Of a stretch of DNA of 64,000 bases, positions 50,601 to 62,600 are shown one piece after another. How positions within the stretch are numbered: position 1 is the first letter of the stretch; every line of letters starts with the position of its first letter. The stretch covers positions 21,280,938 to 21,344,937 of the forward strand of contig NC_044022.1 in NCBI RefSeq assembly GCF_900496995.4, given 5' to 3'. Made by a program: the position numbers and the translations under genes. This stretch comes from Aquila chrysaetos chrysaetos. Its lineage: Eukaryota > Chordata > Aves > Accipitriformes > Accipitridae. A model generated the notes under the pieces. That model saw only the letters and a program-made list of their open reading frames with translations. It did no database searches and was not told the DNA's origin.

Positions 50601-53600
50601 AAATGCTCTAACACTCAAACTAATCTTGAAGTAACATTCATGACTTTCTAAAACGCTCTTGATTGCCTCCTTGGTTTAAGGACTTGCCTATATCAATAAG
50701 ACAATTTAACATCTCATTTACTCCATCCTAGCAAGCAGGCAGAATGATAACGTGGGTGTTCTGAATGAAATTTAAGGAGGGAAGAGTTCCTTATAAATTT
50801 TATCTCTTCACTTAAAGAGATCCAATCACAGCTTTTTGGTAATTTACCTTTGTAGTTAAATGAAATACAGCAGAGAATTTGTCAAGCGGTGCCTCATTTT
50901 GCTTTCAATAACTAACTCTGGCTTTTCTTGCCTTCTATGCATAGTTGTCACAACTGCCTCCTTTCAGGCCTCATCTAAGTTCTGCTGTATTATCATCTGC
51001 AAATTTAACATTAGACAAAATTTAAAATGTGTATTAAAAACATTCCGTATTCAAGTTCCTAGTATGCAACATGGACTACGTGGCAGACATCTTCCCAGAA
51101 CTGACTTCTCACAGCTACGTTTCTGTAGCTTGCTATGTGACTCTTGAAGACAGCAGTTAAGAGGCTGACAGAGCTGGTCAACAATTAAAGTAACCTTGCT
51201 ACTAAGAACTCTGGTATCAAAATTCTTTGTAATCACTACATGCTGCTACATTATTTCAATCCATACCCAGGTTTGACTTTTTCTGCTCCCTTCATCCACT
51301 TGTAGCTTGTCTTTGCAAGATCTCTGTCTTTAAAGAGGAAACAGCCACAGACTAGGGGAAACGTGTACAGGAACAAGGGCATAGCAATTAGAACCTTAAT
51401 CTCATTCAGAATTCTTACCTCCCCAGGTACTTCCTACTTGTGGAGCAGCAGATATAGGATGTACAGACGGATGAAAAGTTGGCTGCAAATCAAGCAGATC
51501 ATTTGGCAGCTTTGAAGTGCTACAAAGATAAATTAATACAACTGTTTGAACTACATCAGGGTTTTCAATACAAGGCAAATGCTAGCGACTGTCAACAGTA
51601 CAGAAAACTTTGTTACAGAATGGTTGTTACAAAATGGATAAAGTAAGCCAAAATCAGAAAGTCTAGTGAACTTAACATTTTCAGTTCTGTAGAAGTGTTA
51701 ATTTAGCAAGCTAAGTTCTATGTTATGCCAAGTGACTTTTGTCAAAGCTAAGACAGAAAGACAACCAGACTTCTCATCTTCCTCACAGTCCAACACCAGG
51801 ACTAGAGCATGTTATGTTCTGCAATCTTCAGCAGCATTTAAAATAACCTCATGAAAGCCCTACAGTATGACAAAAGCAGATTGACAGAATGAAATCTAAT
51901 GGGCTGCAGCACCAAAACATTACATCTAAATTCCACAACTCGTATCTTTCCACTATCAACCACTGCTGAGAAACTGGCTTACATCTATGAGCTATTACAG
52001 AACTTTGGGGAAAGCAAAGTATAAGCTGCCTTGAAACACCTGATCACACATCAATCATGTGAATGAAAACTCATTTAAATGCACATTTTAGACTACTCAA
52101 AACCAAACTGACACCCAAGAACATCACATGGAAATGAAGAGTGAAGTCTTAAATACAACTGCTGCAGTAATTTCAAGAGTCAAACAGGAACAGTAAAATT
52201 CATCCTCTTGCAGAGAGTTAGTTTTATACTTTAAATTAGTCGGGGCGGGGGAAGGAGAAAAGGAGCACCGGTGTTCACCCAGAACTTTTTAGAACACAAA
52301 ATGAACCAAAATTTGCACATATGGCTGCTATGGATGGAAGCCACGTTACTGTGGCATCCAAGCATCTTTTGAAATGAGACTGACACAAGAGTTTAAAGGC
52401 TAGTAGCGGCATCCTAGATCTCTGTATATTCTCTTGCTGATCCAATCACTTGTATCATTCAGTTCTTACTATTTCATTCAACAGTGACTGAAATCACATT
52501 TTGCCACTACTGCTCCTATTAAAAGGCTGCATGGTCTGGCACAGCCCTGTAATATGAACAGCAGAACCAAGATAATTTTCAAGATAAAGCTTGTTCAACT
52601 TAATTATTGGGATTAAATCAGACACATTGCATGTAATAGCAAGCAACTGAACTTATGACCCAACATATCCCCTTCATGGCAGCTCCTGCTGTAAAATCTG
52701 TTCTTTGCTCATAGCAGTCATACTGCCAGCAACTGAATTTAAACATGAAGACAAACTAGCATTTGGTTTTTTTAGAAGAAAATGCTCTTGTCTCCACTAT
52801 GTAGCTTTTCTGGCTGTTTGAAGAAGCTTTATCAGATGTTTCTATGTTTCAGACCTCTTAAGAAGCAAGATCAGATATTCAAGTTACTAATTCAAAGCAT
52901 ACGGCCATTTCAAATATTTTGGCCTCTAAAAAGCAATTTAAAAGAAAATCTTTTGTCAAGGAAGTCTTTCAGTTACTAACACTGACAGATTTTCTAGCTC
53001 CTTACATGCGATTCAGCTATTTTCCACCATATTTGGTGTCAAATAATTTCCTACAATAGCTTTCTAATGGGGAAAGAAGGCTGTCAAAGTGATGACTACT
53101 TTAAAAGAACAGTAGATTCTTACGTGAGCTCTAACAGAACTACTAAGTAATCCTTTACGTTTAGGATCACACTCAAAGCAAAAATATGCCTTCAGAGAGC
53201 TATTTCCTTCTGTAACGATAAAAGCATGTACCTTCTGCTACTTCTTGATTTGACTGCTATTTACAGAATGAAGATCACACACTTACTCATACCAACAGTT
53301 CCTGCTACTCAAAGATCAGGATTAGCGTGCAGTGAGTACTCTTGCGCTATCTTTGCAAGTCCTTGCAGATAGAGATGTTCCAGATACAACTCAAGACTGC
53401 AAAACCTGCCTCTCTTCTTTCAAACCCTGTTTCAGGCTTTCCTTTTTCTGAAAATCTAGCAAGAACATTTGTTACCACTCTACTTTTAAAGATCTAGAAA
53501 TGCAACATTAAATTCAATATTATCTTTATGACCTCCCAAACTGAATTTTTATTTGACTTTTCCCAACTTGTAAGGTTCTCTGGGGACAAAGCATGTCTGT

Positions 53601-56600
53601 TTTACAGTTCCAACTGTCTGGCTCACCAACTAAGAACAGGTACAAGGGCTGTCAGCAGTTGGTTCATATCGGAAAATATTCTGCAAACAGACGATGAAAA
53701 CACACATTTTATGTTATTTATGGCAATAGGTTATTTTCCCATCAACTTTACCCAAAATATAATTTCTTATTACATCACTAATGTACTCTACGCCCAACCA
53801 ACCTTCTGCTATGTACACTCTGCAGTAGAAATTTAGAGGAAACCCTAGCTGCAGTGCATCTCACAATGAAGCAACACCATTAAGCATACCTGTTTGAAGA
53901 GCTAGGGGTAGAAAAAATATCAATGGCTGGTGTAGTCATTATGCTTCCTGCTGCCGTTGACACAGGAGAAGCTGCAGTTGTTAAAGAGGTATGAGGTTTC
54001 TTTGCAAGTTCTTTTAGACGTTGCTCCTGTTGGGAAAGTGAGGTGGCATAAGAAATCCTGAAACAACATTTGTGTATATGACTTTGGAGGTAAGTAAAGC
54101 AGAACTGAAGAATTCTTTTTATTTATTCCACACACTAGTGTCAGCTACTTACAAGAGTAAGTGGTGCCACAAATCCTTCAGAAATTATTTTAACAAGTTG
54201 TACGGTATATATATTTACATCAGATTCTACGTCCAGTGCTTTGCCAACCATACATGTTCAGTATTAATAGCTCTTTTTTCCCTTTGCTCCTTTAAGAATC
54301 CTAATAAGCTATCAACAAGAACACAGGAAAAGTGTTTGCCATTAAAAATTCTGTATGCTTACCTTTAAAGCTTTTAAGCGAGCCTGTTCTTCCTCTAATG
54401 CAGCTTGTTTTTCCCTTTCATCAACTTTTGTGAGGGACAGGCCAGTGCTTGCAAGGGAAGAGACTGCATTGGAAAGGGTGGTAGCCCTAAAGTAATTGGA
54501 CAGTAGAAAAGCTGGCTGTTAATAGGTGACGTGGTAGGATCATCTAAAGAACGCTTTGCTTGTATCCACCCAGTCTCCTTCTGAACTCTTTATAACATTG
54601 GTTATATCTTACGCTGTACAATAGGAAGTGATAAGTTTAAATAAGATACATCATATGAATTGCAAAATGAAAATGCCTAGAAATCATGCTATCTGCTCTT
54701 ACACACTGGATTTTGGAATTTTCCCCTTAAATGTTTCCCCTCCAAACTGCATCACAGAATTCATGTTTGAAGCCTTTGCTCTTCTCCTGTTTGCCTAAGA
54801 TGGCATTATTTGTAGATACACAGGAATCTCTGATAATCTGGGCTCCAATTCAAATTGCTGCTAATTTAACAGGTTTCGTTAAGAAAATATCAATGCAACT
54901 AGTATATCTCAGAGGAAAAGTTTGCAATTTATCATCATGTTTAAGTGTGCAAAAAGATTTAAAATAAATACTTAATTTTTAAAACAAACTAAAGTAATCA
55001 TACAAAAGAAAGGAAATACTCTGAAAAGCACCGTTTTGTTAGCTGCTAAGCCCTAATATTGTCACTACCATAAAAAAAGAACACATAAAATGTTACTGCC
55101 TTATTTTTTGAACATATACATTATGGCTTTAATCCCCAACTTTAAAAAGTAATTCTTAATGTAAGGACTTCTGGAAGCATTTCCTTGCTTTTGACAAAAA
55201 AAGGGATTAAAGTTGAGATTTAAGAGTCTAAGGACTTTAAATAAATGTTGCACACCTTACAGAAGTCTAATTATTAACATAAAATGAATATTTGCAGGCA
55301 GTAAATGAAAAAAAATTAGCTTCTTTTCAGAAGTTCAAGATTAGATGTTAAAAGTATAACTACTGCATGAGGGATTCTACAGCAAGTGCTTGCAGCTCCT
55401 TGGTCCTTAAAGTCTAGTTCTGTTGACCTGGATAAGCTGTCTTAAGTACTCAGCAAAAGGTATGATAACTTGCTATTCTATCATTACTAATACAGTGTCT
55501 TCAACATAGCCTACACAAACCTTAGTTTATAACAGCATTGAAAATAATGGAGTTAACATTCAATTTAACAATTGCTTAAAAGGACAAGGGCATAAGCACC
55601 TGCTTGCAGCTGTGGAATCTTTGATTTTCTTCCCTTCTAGAGAAGCTAAATGTTGCTCCAAAGCATCAAGAAGGCTACTCGGTGCCTGCAAAAAAAGACA
55701 TTCAGGAACAGATTTGAAGCATCTAAGGTGAAGCAAATCAGTAGTTAGAAGACTTTCAGAGAATGCAACTGTTGGGCAACTAGTACAACAGCTCAGAATA
55801 CTTATACCACATCTTGGCATCCTGTACATATTTAATTACTTAAAATATCAGGTGATGTACTCTCCTCACTACATTACTTTGTCATAATGACTCACCAGTA
55901 AGTACTGAAATATGTCAAGGAAGCAGCAAGCAGAAGAAGTCAGTATTTCAAGAGACACTAAGAAGGAAATTGTACCTAAAGTCATTTCTATGTGCACGCT
56001 CTGCAAGCCTTCACAATTATTTAAATGGGCATACAGCCAAAAGCAAGCTTGCTAAGAACCACAGCTTCATAATGTCATGTAAAAGTTTCATTATGTGAAC
56101 TCACAGATATAAATTGCATCTTCAAGCATGATAGAAATAAGGTCGTCTTAAAACTCAATTAGAGTATGACAGAAATGTTCTCTAATATTTTAGAGTAGGA
56201 TCACTGCATATAAAAGCCAGGCTCTGGCAGAGGTTAGATTTAATCACAATAACTTGGTGACAATGTACGCAAGAAAGCATAAGTGAATGCCATAATGCCA
56301 AGTTTTTCTCATTATGCAACCCCAAAACAGGCATGTAGTGGCAAACACACAATAGGTTTATCTACCTGTGAGAGATCTGGTATGTCTCCTCTGTCAATTC
56401 CAACTTGCTGTAATAAAACAAATGAGCTTTAGAACCTGTTTGTTTTTATTAAAGGCAGAGATGCTCAAAAAGCAAACAACATTAAGATGAAGTCATGTAA
56501 AAAGCACAAACCTGTCCATATACATTTTAAATCTCCACAATCTGAACTCTATAATGATTGGTTATGATAAATTCTTCAGCTAAACGTATACACATTTGAA

Positions 56601-59600
56601 GTAGGCATGTTAGAGATATTTTAACAGATACAACCTTAGAAATAAAACAGAGTAAGAATCAAGTGTTTCAGAATTTTAAGGCTAGAGAATTTTGCCTATC
56701 CCACAATTTATGCGGTAATTTCTCAGACCTACTGATAGAGAGCATATATTTTCTAGAACAAAGCACCTTCAAAGTTTTGTAAAGAAGCTGTTTTCTAAAA
56801 TGCAGATCAAACTGAAGATGTTCTGCAGCAGTATATATATAGTTACAATAGAAAGATTAATACACTCAACTTCAGTTGATAGTGTTATGAACTGAAGATA
56901 ACTGAAGGTAGAATCTCCGATAGAGATATTCTGTCAGGACAGACAGTGAGCCAAGCTTTACGGCTTAATTTTTTGTTAAAAAAGATATGAATAACGAAGG
57001 AAAGCAAAACAAGAACAGGAGCACACATCTCAACTGAGGAATTCCATAATACTAGGACATCAATTCAGCAATGCTTCAGAAACAAGAATGCAACAGACTA
57101 CATTCTAAAAAACCACAAACAAAACGTTTTCCAAAGTAACTGCTTTTTCCTCTACAAACACACCTAAAGCTAAGACATATTTAAAAAAATAATCACATGT
57201 TCATCTACTTGTCTCAATTTCTTATTTGTGAAGCCGTTATTTCATCTAAAACTTATGGCAGAATTGTGGGTTTCATACTAGAATACAGCTAGAATCATAG
57301 AAAGCTGCAGATGACCATGAAGCTACTTTATTAGTTTAAAGCAAGGCTCTTCTTCAAAGAAAGCTCACAATTATTATGTAACCAAGGAAATTTTAAAATG
57401 CATATTTATACACCCTCCTTAAGTAAAAGATAAACCAGTAAGTATTCTGTAGTTGGGTTTTTCAATACAGTCCTCAAATGAACTCATCAGGGTAGAGACT
57501 GACAAGATGACCCTGCAATTAGGCTAGAAGGAAGAAGTATCTGCTTTGTGAGAAAATAAGCACTTTATAAGCTGTTTCAAACAAAGGGCAAAGTTTGGCT
57601 GACTGAAGTTTACCTCTGCAACTTTAAGGAACTCCGAGATCCGTGTCATTCTAGTGAGGAACTTCTTATATATATCAAGGCCTTCTTTGCACTGGTTCTT
57701 TTTCATATCGAAGTATTTTTCTATAAACAGTAAGAATACTTGCATTAAATAAGAAATGAAGCATTCTGCAAAGGATACGCAAAGCAAAAGTATATAAAAC
57801 AAGACAGACAGAAACTGCCTGCAGATTTGTTTTCTTATGTTAACTAAAGAAGTCACTATGCTTAACTTGCACCAAATGACAAAAGCTCTGTGGAACATGA
57901 CATAATGATCACATGTATGCAATTACACCTTACCTTGCAGGTACTAGATCTCACAAAAGCATAACCACCCTGAAGAGGACGATCAAGTTTAAAAAAAGGT
58001 CACCCAAAGAAATGTAAATTAATCCTCTGGCAGGGGGAAACAATTTTACAATCTGGCAGTTAAACATCTGCTCTATTCCAGTGGCCACAAATCAGGCAAG
58101 ATTTTGATGTTCTCTGCCAGACCAATGCCTCTTGTTATGGTGTGGTCTACAGAGAGGTACAAATGATTACAAAACATTGGTGCTGAAAGCGAGAGGGTCC
58201 CACCCTCCTTGAAATAGCACTTTCAAGGCCTGTTTCTATATTAAGTTTCACTCAAACCATGAGTGAAAGCAACTGCATGCTAGTTCATCTTACTGAGGGA
58301 AAGAAGTAGACAGGGGCTTCAGACTGGAAGCATGACTGTCCTTTACTGACTAATTCTGGATTTTGCTTTCCATTTTGCAAGGATTGGGTAGTAACAGCAA
58401 TCAGGTAGCTTGATCCAATCACAGAATACAACCAAATCAAGCAAATCAACAGATTACTTTCAACTTAATTGTTTTCCAAATTTAGGCTCCCCTGCATCTC
58501 CAGTGTGTGCAAGTGAAAGGGCCTGAACCTGGAATTTGTAATTCCCCTTAAAATATAAGATATGCTTTAGAAACATAAGCCAACCAATCATTAAAACCAA
58601 GCAATATTAAAGTTTCAATAGCCGAGCAATCCCAGATACTGTGACTGCAAATTTGTAACTGACCATAACTTTTGCCACTTAAAAAGAAACAAAACCTGAT
58701 CTTGCTTCTTAAAAAAAAAAAACCAAAAAACAAAAACAAAAACAAAAAAAACACACCCAAACAAAAAAAAACCCAGTATCATGATTCAGGCTTGCCACAC
58801 AGTTCAATGAGACAACTCCCCCCCCGCAAACACCATAAAAACCCCACAAAGCAGTCCAAGAAAAAAAAAAATAAAAAATTAAGTGAAGAAAATCTTGAAT
58901 GGGCTTTGCTTTCAGAAATTTACCCATCCCTGTATACAATGCAATAGAAAATGCAATTGGACAGAAAAACCTTGGAAATAAACCTGAGTTGGAAATAACA
59001 GTAATATTTTGGTGTTTTACAGTAGGACTATTTCAACTTCTCAAAAAAGAGCAGCTCTTTGTGATTGTTTACTGAGCTCCCTCCCCAAAGTTTAACATTG
59101 CAGAAGGCAGTTATATTTACCCAAGAGGTTAATAATCCCTTCGTTATATGCCGCAAAGAGTCTAATGGCATCTTTGAAGAGGAGCATGAAGGCAGCATTA
59201 ATTACACCATTTGTAAGTTCATTGCTATTGACCTAGGAAAATCAGAAAAAAAAGTTAATAACTGAATTGATCCCTTATTGGAAAACTCCTAGTTGAACTC
59301 CAGTACTCTATCCCAAGGCATGCTTTCCAATCATCTCACTGGCTATTAGTGGAAAGTAGCAGCATAGCAAATCAACGCAGGATCTCTCAGCACAGAATTA
59401 AATCAAATTGTTTTGGCAGACATTTTTGTTAACTCATGTTAATGCTAAATAATATAGCTAGAAGACAGAGGGCAGAAACAATCAACTTTTAAATGAACAA
59501 TTCTTGTTTGCACACAGTCTACACAATAAACAACACTAATTTAGCACAAAGCATTCTCTCCAGTGAGCACTGTATTTCTTTTTTTCTGATTTCTTGCGGG

Positions 59601-62600
59601 TATACCAGTCAACAAAACAATTTGTGCTCTTTAAGCTGTGCAGGTAACATGGAACCAAGTTCAAGACCTTTAATCTTGACCTATTTTACAGGCTTGTGCA
59701 TGTTTGTACAACAGAGTCAATAGTATGTTAAGACACGCACATGCTGCTAAACTTACATTGAAGTCAAGAAGTGCATCCATTTGATTTTGTATAATTGGTA
59801 CAGTTTTTAGGAGTTTTTCTGTGCTCATTGTTCTCATCACTCCATCAGCCCTGTTATGCAAAACAAAAGAAAATTCTTCACCTGAAGTTTGAAGGCAATT
59901 GTTAATGAGAAACATAACATAGAAAATAAAACAGGTCATGAGAGAAAACATTTAAATCATTGCCATTCAAAGCAGGCATTTTGGTGTTTAGGAATGCTGT
60001 CTAGCCAATACAACTATACAACAATACAATAACTGCAGTGTACAAAAGCAACAACTTTTTTCTAGCCAAAATATGAATCCAAGATGAATTTTTATTCAGA
60101 GGAAATGAAACTGATAGTGCTCAGGAATATAGCAGAGCTATGATGCATCAGGTAACCAAAAAAAAAATGCTCTGAAGATTATTTCTGAAGCAAATTTTTA
60201 TCTATGCTTTTTCCAATCACCTGATTATTATTTTGTGTCAGTTTGGATGATTTTCTTTTCAACTAAAAGCAGTAAGAAAGAATAAACAAATGTAGCAATA
60301 TGTGTTCAAGCTTTTTCAGAAAGATTATAGAGACTACATGACACCTCCTTTTAATAGCTGACTACCAATATTTGGTTGTTTATTAATTGTCCAGATTGAA
60401 TAGAGTAAGACCAAAAATATCCAAGAAAAGGAACAACAGAGGAAGAGATTAAATCATCTCAGTGACAAGAAACAACTGCTTTCTGTAAGACAAATCAGAC
60501 AGCCTTGCAGTTCATCAGCATGCACACAGCAAACCAAATGTTTCCTGCAAGTGCAAATCTCACAGTGCATCTGCACAGAAAAGGCTGTGGCTGTTCTCCA
60601 GGCTGGAAGGCAATGGGGAGCACACTGCTTCCAGCTTTCTGCTCTTTCCACTCATGCTGTATACTCCCTGCTAACAGCAAACAGCAACTGCAATAAACTT
60701 AATGTGGCAGGGCCTGGGTGCAGAGTCCCTGAGAAAAACTGAGGTGTGGAAAATGTAGATTGCTGCCACCAGAGAAGTTATTCCTGCTGGCTCACAGAAG
60801 GACCTCCAGGCATATGCTGTGGACTAAATAATTCACCTCACTGGGCCTAAAACACCTGATTATAAAACAACTGCCTCTCTCTCTAGTGTACCTGCAGCCA
60901 CCTGACCACACACACATCCTATGCGTGGAAAAGGCTAAGTATTCCGTGTTGTTGGGACTCCAATCATCTGTAAAGGCAGAAAGAGCAAAAGGAGCCCAAG
61001 CATTCCCCTTTTACTTTACCATCACATTTCAAAACAAAATGGGACTGCACAGTATTAGCAAGGAGGTATAAGGGATCTGGACAGTGTTCTCAGGCCAATT
61101 TCAAATGCCTTTGTAATACTAATGCAAGGTATCATTAGACAGCCCACTGTTGCAGGTAACTCATTTAACAGTTTTAAGTTGAGATTTTTGTGGGTTAAGA
61201 ATTAAGTTTTTAGCATAAATATAAATTATCCTGTGTACGGATGATAAAAGATGCCCAAACATAAAACTAAAATTACATTTTTAAACTTTAAAAAGCACTG
61301 CATATACAGTTGATGGACAAAGATGGAAAGATTTTCAACCGTGGCCAGTACATGCTCTCCAGCCTTCCCGATGGAAGACATCTCCAGCTTAATTCCATCG
61401 TGCGCTATAACGTGCAATTTACCCAACTACTGGTGCTCTGCACTGTGTTATTTTAGATGTAAACAGGCACCTACTCTCAAACAACCAATTTCTCTTAAAG
61501 GAGCTCACTTTCCAGGGAAAATTTTAATTGCTGTAGACAAACTCAGAATAGCATCTACTACTTTGATGCATACCATTTTTCAGTTCTTCGTATTGAACTG
61601 TTAATGTTTAAAGAAGTAAAATCACAACAACTGAAGTAAAATATTTTTGCAATATACATAACTGGGCAGTTGAGCCTTTCAGTGTCATGGGAGATACTCA
61701 ACTGAGAAAAGCAGACATTACTGTCTGTACTAAGCTGGAGCCAACATTGGTATTTTCCACTTGAATTGCAGGACATAAGACAAAACCTCAAGATAAGAGA
61801 AGCAAAATACAGTCCTTACCCTCTTTTTACTTTTGTGAAGTCAAAAGCCACTTGTCTATAGGAAACTGCCTTTTCATTCAGATATCTACTATACCGTCTG
61901 ATAAATGTTGACATGTCATAACCTAAAAAACAAGTTTCAGATGCTTATTACTTACCTAGTCAATTAAAGATCAAGAACCTTACTCTAAATAAAGTGCAAG
62001 ATACTAATACAAGACAGCTTCATTACATTTTGGCCTGATTTTGTATAGTTAATCTGTTACAAAACAAACCACATATGTCATCGTATTCACCACATAAATC
62101 AAACAGACAATACTGCAAATATCTAGAAGACCTGAACTACATAGAAGTTTACACTTAACTTCCTAAGGAAATTACTTCCAAAAGCAAAACAAAGTATTTT
62201 TATACAAGTTCTCTCATACAATATAAGTTACTATCAAAAAAATTACATGATGCATTCACAAAGATGCAAACATCAATTCCACAACACATTCTCCCATTTA
62301 AAACTGACTAGAGAAAAAAAGAAGGCATTGAAGGAAACATTAAGACATGATAGAAATTTTCCTATGTTAAAGACAGTGGCAATAAGAAATATTTTTATAA
62401 CTGTCAGTCTAAGGATACAGAATAAGAAAAAGATCTGTTCATAATCTATCCTGAGACCGTGGAAGTTCAGACTCAATAAAATGAAGTAATTTGGTAGACC
62501 CTTGGTTATCACTGAGAAGGTTTCTGTCCCCAGGCAACCACTCTGTGTGCCTGGTGTAGTACACTTGTGGCAAAAATTAGAAGCAGCTATATAAAAAGTA

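Noticed and set aside
57524..57922. The longest reverse-strand open frame, 132 codons
   Set aside because: Only 57614-57720 is real coding sequence (a PICALM ANTH exon). The rest is read-through into intron on both sides of good splice sites.
58672..58947. Lysine/asparagine-rich 91-codon frame
   Set aside because: It is a translation of an A-rich low-complexity tract.
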